Shown piece by piece: positions 1-13,600 of a DNA stretch of 64,000 nt (its first letter is position 1; the number at the start of each line of letters is the position of its first letter). Location of the stretch: positions 806,001 to 870,000 of the forward strand of contig OX359195.1 in the NCBI GenBank assembly GCA_947172415.1, given 5' to 3'. The translations under genes were made by a program, and so were the position numbers. The notes under the pieces are model-generated. The model saw only the letters and a program-made list of their open reading frames with translations, made no database searches and was not told the origin of the DNA. This stretch comes from Chondrosia reniformis. Taxonomy: Eukaryota; Porifera; Demospongiae; Chondrillida; Chondrillidae.

Positions 1-50
1 TACTAGTACCAGTCTTTTTTGTAGAACTGAATGAACAATCAGTACTGACA

Positions 51-3000
51 ATGGTACTCGTCTTCCTACTGTGGCTTGTCTACAATTGTGTAAAAAGACC
101 TTTAAAAACTGTTATACACACTCAAATGCAAAGGAAAGTGATAAAGAAATTATATTTGCAGATTAAGAAAATATTCTCTTGCATGCAAGGCAGAGTTGAT
201 CTATTTAATGAACCATTGATTATTGAAAATAGGACAATTATAAATCATTTAAAAGATGGTAACTTAGCTGCGGTTGAACAACTAATAGAAACAGGAAATA
301 TTGGAATGGAATTTCAAGACCATTCAGACCGTAACAAATTAAAGACTGCATTAATACTATCATCACAGCATGGTCACACTAACTTGGTAAAAACACTATT
401 ACAAGCAGGAGCTGGAGTAGATCAGGTGGTGGAAGGAGATTTGACAACAGCTCTAGAATATGCTTGTTTCTATGGACATGATAGTGTGGTGAAGGTTCTA
501 TTGAAGAATGGAAGTAAACCAAATGGAATTGATAAATATGGAAAGGCCACAGGAATACCACTAGCTGAGGCAGTTAAACAACATCATGGAAACATTGTTA
601 AAATGTTGTTATTACACGGTGCAGATCCTAACATGGTTGATTGTCATTTAGGGGCTATACCTATGAAGTGGATTACCCGACAGATGTGGTGGTACAATAG
701 GAGAGATAGTATGCGTATTTGGAGGCTCTTGCTGAAAGCTGGGGCTGTATTATCTACAAAGGGTCTTATGACAAGACCAGAGATTAATAAACGTTTACAT
801 TTCAGGAAGCGTTTGTCATTCTACACTCGTAAATCTGTTGTGGTAATAGGAAACAGTCAACATGGTAAAACTACTCTTGTAGCTTCATTGAGAAATGAGG
901 GCAGATGCTTAAAGAAATTGGTCAATCGTATAAAAAAGATGAATATTATCACAGAACGTACAGCTGGTATTGAAACTGTTCCATTTGACAGCAAGAAATA
1001 TGGCAGAGTGCTGTTCTTTGATTTTGCTGGTCAAGAAGCATATCATGGACCTCACCAAGCATTCCTAAGAGCTCTCCTTCCTAGACCAGGAGTATCACTG
1101 AGCTTTTTAATGTTGGTCAAGTCAACAGATCCAGAAAGTACAATCCTCAGTCAGTTGAAAAGATGGCTTCAACCATTAATAAGTATTCCTAATGTTCCTG
1201 AGAATGTTAAGGTAAAGGTGATTCTGGTTGGTCAAAGATGTTTAGATCAATTTGAGGAAATAGATCAAAGCTGGTTGGAATTTGGTAAACCATGTGTATT
1301 AGATTGTAGGTACTCAGAATCTCCTGGAATTGATTACCTTCGAGATCAGATCAACAGTGTTACCAGTTATGAGCAGTCTTCAATTGAAACAAGTTATAAC
1401 CTTCACTGGGTAGTCGCATCAATCAAAAAAAAAAGGGATCCCATCTTGGTCCTACTTTTCAAGTGATGAAATTTCATCAGTGGACTTTGGAAAAACGTAA
1501 AGACTTACCTGTTAATCTCCCATCAGCTGATCAGATATGTAGAGATTTAGCTGCTGCTGGTCATGCCTTGTATTTCCCTAACGAGGAAGATCCAGATGAG
1601 AGTTGGCTGGTGTTTGATATACCTACTGTACTGAATGAGATCTATGGCAAACTCTTTTCTCACTTTATCAATAATGAAAACTCTCAAACTAAATATGGTT
1701 TAATAAATCGTCAAGATCTTCATTCTTTGGTCCCTAAATATGATATTAATCTGATCTGTAACTTGTTAATTGATCTTGAATTTTGTCTAAAAGTTGAAAA
1801 ACATCTGTTGAAAGAAGTAGAACTACTTGTTAACACAACCAATGGAGCCCAAAATGAATGGCTTTCCTTTCCATCACTTACCGAAAGTCAGAAACCAGAT
1901 CAAGTTTACAGAGCAGACCAGAGATTCAAAGTATACATTTGCTGGCAAATACACACAATGAATGATCAGACACTATCTCCTATTGTCCATCAGACAATCC
2001 TCCTTCGTCTTGCTGCACACCACGTTTTCAAGCATGAAACATCTTCAATTGTTGGGCATTGCTGCAGTCTCTGGTACAACGGAATCACGTGGTCTACTAT
2101 TGAAGGTATCGAGGTTGCTGTTCAGATTGCAGATCAATCACTGGTCCAGGTAGCTTGCAGAGGCTTATGTGAAGCAGAAAAGATCCTTGACTATCTCTCT
2201 CATATTACACAAGATATCTTGAAAACTTGTAGCTCTTTCAAAACTGAAGTTGCAGCATATATTATTCACCATCCTGATATGCATGCTGTCAGCAATGATC
2301 CTAAGCTAGCTTCAAAGAAGAACATGTATCCAGCTTCAAGTATCTGTACTTCTATAAAGGAAAAAGGTGAATATATTCTAAGTCTACCACATGAAGAAGA
2401 CCATGTTCCCCCTCCTGTTGCTATGAGTGACGTGTTTGGTTGTATACCTCAACTTGAAGTACTCCGGCAGCTAACGGCAGTCACAATTCCTGGACCATCA
2501 TCACAGCCAAAAGGTAACTCTATATGTAAACAAATATTTTTAATAATCAGAAATTTATATAATTAGTAGCACAAGTGTATTGTATAGTATTAGAAGAGAC
2601 CATCTTTATATAGGAGTCTGAAGCTTAATGATTCTGCATCTATATGGTTAGAGATTTATAGCTAAAATGAGTTTGTGTATTTTCCTGGAATTTACTTAAT
2701 TAAAAAATCCACATTTATTGACATACATATTTTAGTACGTATTTATGAATAATTATATATATATATATAATATATATATATATATTTCAGTTTAGTCAGA
2801 TTGTGAATGTATAATCTTTGTTTTATTGATGTAGCTAACGAATCAAAGGTTAAAACCTTTTTGGAAGAGAATCATGATTTTATAAAGTATGAGTGCAATT
2901 TCAAGAGAATAGCATCTGATCTACTCAATGCCAGAGCAGTCAGCCAGGGAGAGTGCGAGAGACTTGATCAGTATCCTTTGGAGAAAGCCAACCAGTACAT

Positions 3001-3736
3001 GTTCCTCATCCTTCAGAAGGACCCCTCAGTTACAAAGCTGTTAAAAGTAGCCAGTGCACTAGAAAGCGATCCAACACATGATTGTAACCAAAAACTTGCC
3101 TCCAGAATAAGACAGTGTGCAGGTATGTATGTACTGAATGTTTACATAGGATGCAATGTACTGAATATAACTGTTATATATAGATATATGAGGCTAAGGA
3201 ACATACTAAGAATAATGTAGTGATAAGGGGTACTTGTTGCAATCATTATGATAGAGAAATTATTTGAGCGATCAGCAATTAAACAAAAAAACACTTCTTC
3301 AAAACAAAGACTAAAACGTTTCAACCCGTGGGTCTTCATCAGTTAGGATTCTAATTTTTGTTTTGACGAAATGTTTTAGTTGCTGCAGCTGCTCAAATAA
3401 TTTCTCTATCATACGAATAATGTATGACTATAATACCCTCTAAACAGCAACAAACTTTACCATATGTCGCTAACACAGGATCAGATATAATACCCAATTG
3501 TATAAGTCTGTATAGATAATGAGATATAAAGTGTGTTATTAGATTATTAATGAGATTCCTCTTGATAGGTTACAGTGTTAACTCTTCTTATACATGTACA
3601 CTTAGGTGAACCAGGAGATTTGAATATTCAAACAAGCAGTGAGAGACAGGAACAGGAAAATCAACCATTAACAGTACAAGCTGAGATTCACCCAACAGGA
3701 CCAAGGCCACTTAGACCAATCATTCAGAATGTTTGA
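51..3736 (+). CDS. Ankyrin-Roc-COR-CARD protein (Roco family), frame broken
   Basis: Exons 51-2513, 2835-3122 and 3606-3736 join with matching phases (1, then 1). Ankyrin repeats fill about residues 60-240. A Roc GTPase follows, with P-loop GNSQHGKT near residue 265 and switch motif DFAGQ; the fourth nucleotide-binding motif is degenerate (VGQR instead of NKxD). A COR-like region follows. Exon 2 encodes a helical domain with a CARD-like pattern, and a 44-residue polar tail ends at 3734-3736. Roco proteins are GTP-regulated dimeric signalling proteins; no kinase or LRR is seen here. The reading frame shifts at a run of ten A (1425-1434), so the COR part is read in another frame. ATG 51 has an A at -3 and starts a hydrophobic stretch, but the frame is open to position 3, so the true start may lie outside the window. 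A role as a death-fold adaptor is inference. Confidence 0.8.
1425..1434 (+). other. Homopolymer frame break in the Roco gene
   Basis: Ten consecutive A residues. Upstream the Roc domain is read in the frame of ATG 51, which stops at 1464-1466. Downstream the COR domain is open in the frame one base earlier, which runs through the run without a stop up to the splice donor at 2514. The pattern fits loss of one base, by sequencing or assembly error or by a real inactivating allele. Confidence 0.8.
3225..3425 (+). repeat. Foldback repeat, family C, copy 1
   Basis: Lies in the last intron of the Roco gene (3123-3605). Outer inverted arms carry GATAGAGAAATTATTTGAGC (left) and its complement (right). 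The loop carries, on the minus strand, CTGATGAA, a short GACCC/GGGTT hairpin and GAAACG, the signature shared by the other family C copies. Confidence 0.7.
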
Positions 3737-3848
3737 AAAGTATAAACTTTACAAAACTTGCATGTTGTTCTTTAGAGATTTCTTAATTATAGCTTGTATC
3801 CTCATACATAATATTTTTCCTTCACGATATATTTCAACAAAGATAGAC

Positions 3849-3854
3849 AATAAA
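3849..3854 (+). terminator. Poly(A) signal AATAAA of the Roco gene
   Basis: Canonical AATAAA 113 bases after the stop codon, the first one downstream on this strand. Confidence 0.55.
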
Positions 3855-4667
3855 TAACTAATTGTCTTATGCAGCTAAATTTCAAAAAAACTTTGTGAAC
3901 ATATGCATGCTTTATAGATGTCCATGAATGCTGACAGAAAGCTTATGGTTAATTCAAATCTAATTTGATGGAGTTGCACACAACACTAAATGTACTTTAT
4001 AATTCCAGTAGACAAACTTATAATTATTGAAGTCTCCTTGGTAGTTCCATTTGATAGAGTTGCATAACTATACATGTCCCTGAACGTAGAGAATGCGATT
4101 AGGGCAAAGTCCATGTCATGAATATCATTAAGAGGCGCCTTTGATGTGATTCTATCCCGGCCCTATACTTTTATAAGATGTGATTCACTCTTTTATTAGT
4201 CAATCGCTACTGGAGACGATTTTTGAGTAAACGTACGGAAGTACTGTATATTACTTTCATCTCGAGTGAATCTCCCTCTCTCTCCCTCTGGGCTGGTCAC
4301 TGGCGAGTCTGAGTTTTCTTTGTAAAGGTAAGAGGATGATACTGAACGTGCATGTAGCTCTACCACTGCTGGTTCATTGTCTGTGAATATTTGCTAGCTC
4401 AGCAGGAGCAAGGCCGCTAGTGTGTGTGTGACTCGCCCTTGAAGCATTCCCGTGCGCTCTTACACGCCTTTACCCAATCAGCTTTACAAGCAGTTTATAC
4501 CTTCAACTCTATATACACAGACAATATAGCCACTTTGAAATACAGTTTCGCATAATTGTCCTCTTTAGAACGCGCGAACTTTCGTCAGAGAAGAGATTTG
4601 GTCAGGGCTACATTTTCAAGAGACGTTTTACTACTCATAAGCTGTCAGTGCTTGGATACGTTGGAGA
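3855..4667. other. Intergenic region and probable LNX promoter/5' UTR
   Basis: No open frame of note. From about 4130 the base composition becomes richer in GC than the AT-rich 3' flank of the Roco gene. AAAG|GTAAGA near 4325 would be a good donor for a 5' UTR intron. Nothing else specific was recognised. Confidence 0.35.
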
Positions 4668-7600
4668 ATGTCAAGACTTAGTTTAACACTCCTTCCAACG
4701 ACCTATCGCGTCTGTAAGACTTGCGGGCAGACCCACGAGGAAGGCAAGAATCATGTGTACGACTATCCGGACGAGGTAGAGGAAGAGCTACAGTGTCACA
4801 TCTGTTTCCAGCCGCTCATCGACCCAGTTGACACGCCCTGCAGACACACCTTCTGCCGAGTGTGCATCCACAACCACTTGAAGCAGTCACCAAAGTGTCC
4901 CCTGGACCGGGGGGTGGTGCAGGCCAAGGACATCAGACAATCTAGTATTCTGGTCCGCAAGCTGCTAGACAAGCTGAGAGTGATTTGTCCCAACAACGGC
5001 TACTGTGAAGACATGATGCAGCGATCTGTTATTGAGCAGCACCTGAGCGTACAGTGTCTCGGGACTTATGTAGACTGTCCCAGAAAAGAATTGGGGTGTG
5101 AGTTTTACGGCCCCCGGTGTAATTTGGAGGAGCATCTGTGGAGCTGTAGTTATGCACCAGACAGAACTAAAGGTATGTTTCTGTGGGCATGTCCTTAGGG
5201 CGTGAGAATATCTGGAGCATCTGTGGGCGTGTTCTTAGGGTGTGAGAATACCTGGAGCATCCGTGGGGTGGGGTGTGATAGTATTTGGTGTGTCCCATGG
5301 AGTATGATTATTAGGTTTGTTCATGAGGTTTAGTTTAGAGTTCATTTGATTGTACGTATAATGTATTATTGAATTGCATAATTACCTCATGTATTCTATC
5401 TGAGTGGTTGTGCTAATGATTCAAAGTATAGTTTGTAATTAATTTGTTCATCCTACTTCCTAGCCACACTCTCTTCATTGGGTACAGTGTATTATCCTGT
5501 AATTGATAGATTTTCCATTATTAAGAGTAAAATCTATTAACGATTACTGGTGGTACAATAGAGGCCATAATATGTGTTCTATAATATTTGGTACTTCTAG
5601 GCCAGTGTTACTGTTATATAAACGTAATGTGACAGTTCTTTAAGAGTAGAGTTATTTGAAGGTTTACTCTTTCTCGTCCTCTCATCCTAAACTTTGCAAC
5701 TTTTAGTTAAAGTGTAGTTTGACCACAATTTGTTTCACAGATGACAAAACCTCTCCACTGGAGGTCGCCATTAAAATTTGTAATATTACACTGAAATGAC
5801 TTGTCTCCTCCTCCTAGATGAATGGTAGATGAGTTTGACGGATAATTGTCATTAGGATAAGTGTCATTCGATATGTCGGTCATTAGTGGTTAGCTAAGTA
5901 TTTGTTTCAGATCCTCAAGTGACACTAATTCTAATTAAGATAAATGTTGTCACGTGTGATTGAATGATTAACGAGATCCACCTTACATCAGTTCACATCT
6001 AAACAATTGCATTCGATGGCTAGCTTCACTGACCTGTGGAGCCCTCAAGATATGCCTTATGAAGTGTAATGAATTTGTCACATTAGATGAATCACTAGTA
6101 TGCAACTTTATAGGAGTGATAGCCTCTGATGGTTATTAATTTAATCTACTGCTGCAATTCACTGATTAGATTTGCATATAACTTATCAATGACCTGTTAA
6201 TGTACGTAGCTTTGTAGCACTCACCTTTCAGTGAGCCTGCTATTAGATCGCATCTTCTAAATCTAGTTTATTGTATTAAAGTTAAAGGTTTTCGTGTACA
6301 AACTGTGTTTAAAATTTCCATTGAAAACATGCTCAGACTGTTATATTGTACATATATTATTGTCCTGTATCCTCGTCCAAAGCTCTATAGGTTTGCCCTA
6401 CGTTATAAGTCCAGTGGATCAATCTGTTATGTTTTTATCTTTTGAAAGGATCATCTTTCGACTTTTAGAGCGTCTGAAAGAGTATTTTGGATTTTAGATG
6501 CTCTAAAAGTCAAAAGATGATCCTTTCAAAAGATAAGTTTGACGCAGTTAGAAGAAATCCTTATTCTATTATGTATTTACCTAGTCTCATAAACATGTAC
6601 GTATGTATGTGTATGTAGGAAATGGTACTTACACAGGGTCATAAGTGTACAGTGAGTACATGTTGGGATTTTGTAGATTGTTTAGTCTACTCTAAGCAAT
6701 ATCTCTACTGCAATCTGGAATAGGGATTTCTCCTACCTGCATCCTAAGACTTATCTTTGAGGCAGTGATTAATATCCCCCCAGTCTAAATGTTTGCCATT
6801 GAAGAAAACAAGTTGTGTCTTTAGATGCTCTAAAGTTCAGAAAGTGTACCATCTAGCTCTCTGATACACTCTTTAGTTATGTTATCATGTGAATTGTTTC
6901 AAGGTCAAAGTACTAAGTAGCATCCAGAAAGACTTCCAGGGTCACTGATAAAGGGTACTATTCCCAGAAACAGCAGTCTGGCCCAGTGGAGCAGAAGAAT
7001 TAATAGAAGACTCTTGTATCCTCATCCAAAGCCATTACTGGGTTTACTTCTCTATAATCCTTTACTGTAGAATAGATTTAGGAAAATTGTGTTTCGATTA
7101 TTTATCTACATAATACATATATAAATATGGCTGTCTGATGTTACAAAATGGTGCCTCTTAATGTTCTGATTATATGTACGTACGTACATACAGGTATGTA
7201 TCACATGCATGTAGTCACTCTGATTGTCACCTGACCATTCTCATTCAGGTCAATATCACTCCCATTCTATTTTGGTAATAAGGTATTCCTGTCATTCAGA
7301 GGCTAGCCATGAGTTGGAGATATAAACACGATCACATTCCACTACAATACGTCTGTGAGTGTTATCACTCCGAGCAATGTCTTTGTGTTCAAATAGCTGG
7401 CCTCATTTAGTGTTAGCAGTACATTGCTGATACACTGAGCAGTAATTGTCTCTGTCATTTTGTGAAATATTTTGTCCATATTCAGAAGTACACTATTTGG
7501 TATATTAAAGATCATACGTATATACATAAATAATCTAATACACCATTTTCTAGTACGTACATTCTACGTATGCCTACTCTGTAAAAAGCCTATAGGGGAA

Positions 7601-10600
7601 CTAAACCTGAAGAGAGCTTTGGATGAAGATACGTACGTACATGCATATACATATATACATACCCACTTTAGCCTTCAGATACGTACGTTTGTTCCTACAA
7701 AATCTTTTTAAAGGGATAAATTTAATTACAGGGCATTGATTTCTATATTACGTGTGTATTATATTTATCAAGAGTAATTGCCATTTCTATATACTGCTAA
7801 TGTGCAAGTGAAATAAGGTCTAAGTGAAACTGTTCTATGTACATCATAGAAGCCTTAGAAAGGATTAAATCAATTTTTTCAGTTTAACTTTAGAGAGTAA
7901 CTTTAAGGGTTGCCTGACGACCATCCCTTCCTCTCTATGGAAGAATGGAAAGCTAATTTGTGATAGTGAAAGGTGTCTTCACAGGCTCACATTGATAAAC
8001 ACCTTTTAATTTAATATTCCACTGTCTGCCTAACAGAACCCTAAAGATGTAGACAGACAGAAAGTGCCTGTAATTAGAGGGATTTACTTGCAAATTTAGA
8101 GCACTTATGATTACATACATACCAAGACTCCCAGGGTCACTGATGAAGGTGGAATACCCAGAAACAGCTGTCTGGCCCAGTGGATCAGAAGAAGAAAGAA
8201 AAAACTCCTATATCTTCATCCAAAGCTCTCTCCAGGTTTAGCTCCCTATAGTTTTTTTTACAGAGTAGGCACAGCATGTAGGAAAATGGTATAATGCAAC
8301 TGTTGTCCTATGTACGTACATACGTATGTGTATGTATACTGATTGATTGATATTGTGTAATCTAACTACCAAGTTAAAGGTACGTGAAGGAGACTGTAAG
8401 GACATCTTCTGTATCTCGCTTATCTTTAGATTGTCCATGTTTTGACTTTTTGAACATCTACGTAGAAATGCAGTTGGTAGATTTGTAGATAAGAATTTCA
8501 ATCCTAAAGGATCGTTTTTTACTTACAATTTTTGCAATAAACTTTAAGCATTATGCAAGTCTTCTGTATCTTCTTGAGTTATACTGTCAACTTTACTGAA
8601 CTCTCTTTTCAAATGTGTAAATAGACAGTGGTATTAGCTATACACTGAGTAGTGCTTTAACAGTCCAGCTGTCAGGGGAGTGTGTCTGTGTGTGATGGTT
8701 TCGAGACTATCACCTACTTTCACATTAGTGTATTAGTATAGGTTGAAATTCATTATACCAAAATTACTTGGAGCCTTATAGAAGCCCTCTTTGACTTGTG
8801 GGACACATATTTAATTATACCTCAAAGATATCTTCCTAAAACTGATGGTTTTCTTATGGAAATGGTGTTTTCAATTACAATGTAGGTAGATGTTTTTCCA
8901 TTATGGTAATTGATTTGTAGGTACAGTATAGTGGTTTCTGGTGGTGATTATATGTGTACCCAATTTTACAGTTCTCAGATCTCTGTAGCTGTGAATCTGA
9001 AGAGATGAGAGAGTTGAGAGTTCTCTTCATGAGTATGTAGGGAATGGTTGTGATTCTCTTTATCATAGTGCTGATCGTTCTGTGGCCGTCTGTTGAACTT
9101 GCAACTCTCTGAGGGAACCACATTCTCATAAAATAGGTGTAACTCAGCCTCGACCTTGTCTCTTGGCTCAACTGAATCTCACAATGTATTTGAGACGTAA
9201 TATACATAGATCATTGTTGTAACAATTGTAGTCAAGCGACAGAGGGTACAAAATCGTCTTGTACAGTTATTTCCTTATATACATTTCATCATTCACCCTC
9301 TTCATGATGTTTGACTGCACTTTAATTACTTGTGGTTTGCTTATAACTTCATGATGTTTGACAGTGATTACTTGTGGTTTGCTTATCACTTCATGATGTT
9401 TGAGATTACTTGTGTACTTCCATTACTCACAGGTATTGTAAGATTGCCTTCATATAGATAATCCATTTAGTAGTAGTTAACCCCACTATTGAACACATAT
9501 AATCATTGAATAGGTTGCTATTCATCAAACTATTCCTACATGTATATACTACATGTTCAGTATGTATATATCAGTGTACTAAGGTATGCTGCCATACATT
9601 ACATTCCTCAAATCTATAAATGGAGGATGAACTGTATTAACAGACGACATTTGTAATGACCCCGTACACAATGTAGGTCTTCTGTTATTGAATGTGCAGT
9701 TTACTTCAAACGGTGCTGGGCTATAATAAGCTAACAGTGAAGGACTTTACTGTGACCCTAATAGTGCATGGATGTGGCCTGATGTGATGACTGTATTAAA
9801 TGTTTGGAATGAGGTAGTTGTTAACTTTGATGAGATGGAATGCAGATCTTGTAACATGATACAAGTTATGGCCCTCCTTCCTTATATGTGCATGTCCATG
9901 GTATTCCTTCTACTCAGAGAATGAGGTAGGTGCATATTTGAATTGAGTGAGAAAATGTAGCCATTAATGCACTCTATTATAGTGACTTCTGGTGTTTAGT
10001 TGCATGGATATACCGGGGAGACAACTTTGTAAATATTTTCTTTATTTTTCTCTTCTCTTGCGTCTATATTTCTTTGTGTAGTGAAGGTATTTCATTTATT
10101 TGTTATTTTGGAGTTTTACATTTAACCCAAAGGTACACTTGTTATCTCAACAGCAGTTGTGTTGTTTGAGGTCCCCTCCACTGATAAGTAGGCAGACATG
10201 TGCGAGACAGGTTGTGTAATTTGTTTGTGTTATGCAGAAAGTTATCAGTACCTGCGTATGTGCAAGGTGGTTTTGTAAGGAGCTTGGTATGTTAACTATC
10301 AAAATTGGCAGCCTTTTTAGGCCAGCTAAGCAGTGTTGCCATGACAACTGAACACACTGTAAACAGGTCCCTTTATTTGTATGGGATGGTCGCCTCCCCA
10401 AAGAAGAACATTGAGGCAGCTGAACTGATCTCTCTCTGATCTCAGTGATGTATTATTGGAGGGTTAGGACAGTTTAAACTCTACTTTGAGGTGCCTATAT
10501 AAGACTTCTAGATTGATAACCTCATTGTTGCATCAGACTGTAGTCAACACTTGAAGGCATCTGTGAAATACCCTTGTGTAGTATACCCAATGGTAAGGAT

Positions 10601-13600
10601 TCTGTTTCAGCAGCTTCCTTACATAATTATAACTTCACTTTGTAGTCTTTTACCTCATCAACAAATTAAATGATTTATGTGAATGTAACTAACTGTCCTA
10701 ACTGGTTAACTAGTAAGAGAGGGGGAGTGTATGGAGAAATTGTTTATCCTGTGTTAGTGTCACTTCAAATGGTAGTATCACTTCAAATTTTCTGCTATAT
10801 TAAGCTGCTGTGTTGTGTGTCAATGGCCTTTTTACCTAGATACACAATAACAACTGTATCTGCTTGTAATATCTGTGGTTCAGCCAGTGCTTGTGTAGTG
10901 ACATTCCTTTGGGTACTTATATAACTGATTAACACTTGTGTTTGTAGAAGCTGACTCTCTTATGTCAACACTTGGCAGCCATCTTTTTGGCAGATCAGCC
11001 ATCTTGACTGGCTATATACCATAATAGCATGTTCAGTATATATGTATATGTGTATGGAGTAATAGGGAGTATTTGTTGCGATCTTTATGGTAATCGATGA
11101 TTTATTGAGCATCAGCAACATATATTTGACAGATTTGGACATTTCGACCCAGAATTCTTCATCAGCAATATATGTATGTGTATGTACAAGGAATCACTAT
11201 AAATGTTACCAAACTGAGGTAGTGTCATGTTGATGATGGAATACTCATTTTTCATTTTAGTGTGAGCTGAAAATGAATACTGTTCATATATAAACTGTTT
11301 AAAGCCACTTTTCTTGGTTGAACCCATATATGGCGCTAGAATGGACATGTACATCGATTATAGAGTTACGTGCGTACATACATTATACTAGCTAGAACTA
11401 TTTGTGTAAGACCTCTTTGATGCACTTTTATCAATGGAGATTTCACTGCACTATAGACTGTTTCAAACTATAAAGGAGAACCCTTTGTATTAAAGGTTCT
11501 CTTTTAAGTGTCATACATTTGAATAGTATATCAAATAATATGTCTATATTTCCTCAAAGACTTTGGTACAATATTTTCTCCCTCAAAGACTTTGGTACAA
11601 TATTTTCTCCCTCAAAGACTTTGGTACAATATTTTCTCCCTCAAACACTTTGGTACAATATTTTCTCCCTCAAAGACCTTAGTCTTGGAACAGTATATTC
11701 TACTAGCTTGGTTTGATAGCCTAGACTCCCTTTAACCATTTGGTATCTGGGGTAAATTTACCAGATGGCTAACTAGCCAAGTTGCTGAGTAGTAACAGAT
11801 AAAGCTATCTTGACTCTTGATTACATATATTATATCTTACCATAAGTTGCTGAGTAGTAACAGATAAAGCTATCTTGACTCTTGACTACCTACATATACT
11901 GTATCTAATCATATGCGTATGGATAGCCAGGTTGACATGATTGGTTGAAGCAGTGGATGTTTATCAAGTGTCTTGTGTGTGATAAGATGGCTATGTGTGT
12001 ATGAGTTCAGTAATGGTTGACATAGCAACTAGATTATGTATATGTTAGGGGTGAAAAGGGCTTGATAGATGACCTTGAGACAGATTTTGAACAGCGTTAA
12101 GAAAACAATTGTTTGATTATAGACTACCATTTTGTGTACAAGGAATGTACAACTGTCTAGAGAAGGAATTTGTACTTTAAAAACTTGCACATTATAATGG
12201 TATATACGTACGTATATATACTTCTCATTTATTATATTGGAGGATCTCTTTAGTACTGTCCCAATCTGTGACTGTATATCTGAGAACCTTACAAGTAGTG
12301 TTGTGGTTTCAATAACAGTGCCAATTTGTATTTTCTTTGTTGCATACATTTTCTCTCTCTCTCCCTCTGGTTCAGCCTGCTCGTTATTCTACTGATTATC
12401 TTGTCTCCTCCTGTAGAAGGCGTTGCTATTCCCATTGTGGAGGAGCAGATCACCTCAATTGAAATACCAAAGGGTATGAGCGACTTGGGAATAAAGCTAC
12501 AAACCAGAGGAGAACCTTCTAGAATGGTGAGTCTGAAGTACAGTCATTGACAACCCTATTATAACTTTGAGAAATATCACTGTGAAATCAGTACAAATTA
12601 ATACAATTGTTTCCTAGAGTTTTGAAGCTATGTACATACGTACATACATACAGTACAAGTGGCATTCCTGTCGCTCACTTTATCACGTTGGTACTTTAAT
12701 TCCATATTGTCCAATGCCCTCATTGAAGGCTTTGATAATTTCTTTTTTTCTTGAAGAGAAATCGCTTTTTTTCTTGAAGTCCACCTTGATTCTTCACTAA
12801 AATTTCACCATACCTAAAATGTATGTAAGAAATATTTCACAATAGCTGAAACTTAAAGTATGGAAGGTATACAATTAAAATTGGTACTGTGATCAAATTT
12901 CACTTTAAATTAATCAAAAATTGATGTTAAACAACTTTGTCATAAGTGGGTTCAACTTTGTGTGTTGCTTATCAAAAAATACTAATGATAAAGTCATTTC
13001 CCTCGCAGGGAGGGGTAACTATTGAGGAGGTGTTTGTTGATGGCACAGCTGCTAGGGACAACAGGTTGCGGCCGGGTGACATCATTCTCAAGGTGGACAA
13101 GATGGAGGTCACTTCAAAGGCACTAGCGAGGGCTGCTCTGGCTCTGGGGGCCGTCACTCCCCTGCTGCACTTGACAGTGTACAGACCAGCAAGGGTCAGC
13201 GGGGAATGTAAGCACCCTATCGGACATGCATCTCAGAACTGTCAGGACACTACTTACATACATATAGTCCTATATAAATAGATAAAATATTGATTACTAT
13301 AGATAATATTGTTGCTATATTACTATAGATAATATATTACTATAGATAATATATTGCTATAGATAATATATTGCTATAGATAGGTAGATCTTACTGTATT
13401 TATTTCATACTGGATTGTTTACTGTTTTGTGTTAAAATCTTTATACATGAGTTCTTCTTGACACTCTAGCACCTTATGACTATCAAGTTGTACTAATTCA
13501 CAGAGAAACAGGACAAAGCTTGGGGCTTCGGATTATGGCAAGAAAGTAAGTATTCAATTCCATACCACTCATCCATCCATCCCTTTGTCCATCCCTTTGT

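Larger units (their letters stand above)
5173..12416 (+). other. First intron of LNX
   Basis: 7.2 kb between phase-1 donor AAG|GTATGT and acceptor CTGTAG|AA. It holds family B fragments (6938-7090, 7535-7640, 8128-8300), a hairpin at 6424-6540, a family C fragment at 11055-11180 and a 29-bp tandem repeat at 11554-11698. No further coding exon could be recognised. Confidence 0.6.

Noticed and set aside
8875-9207. 110-codon minus-strand frame in LNX intron 1
   Set aside because: No recognisable motif and no plausible splice partners; likely chance.
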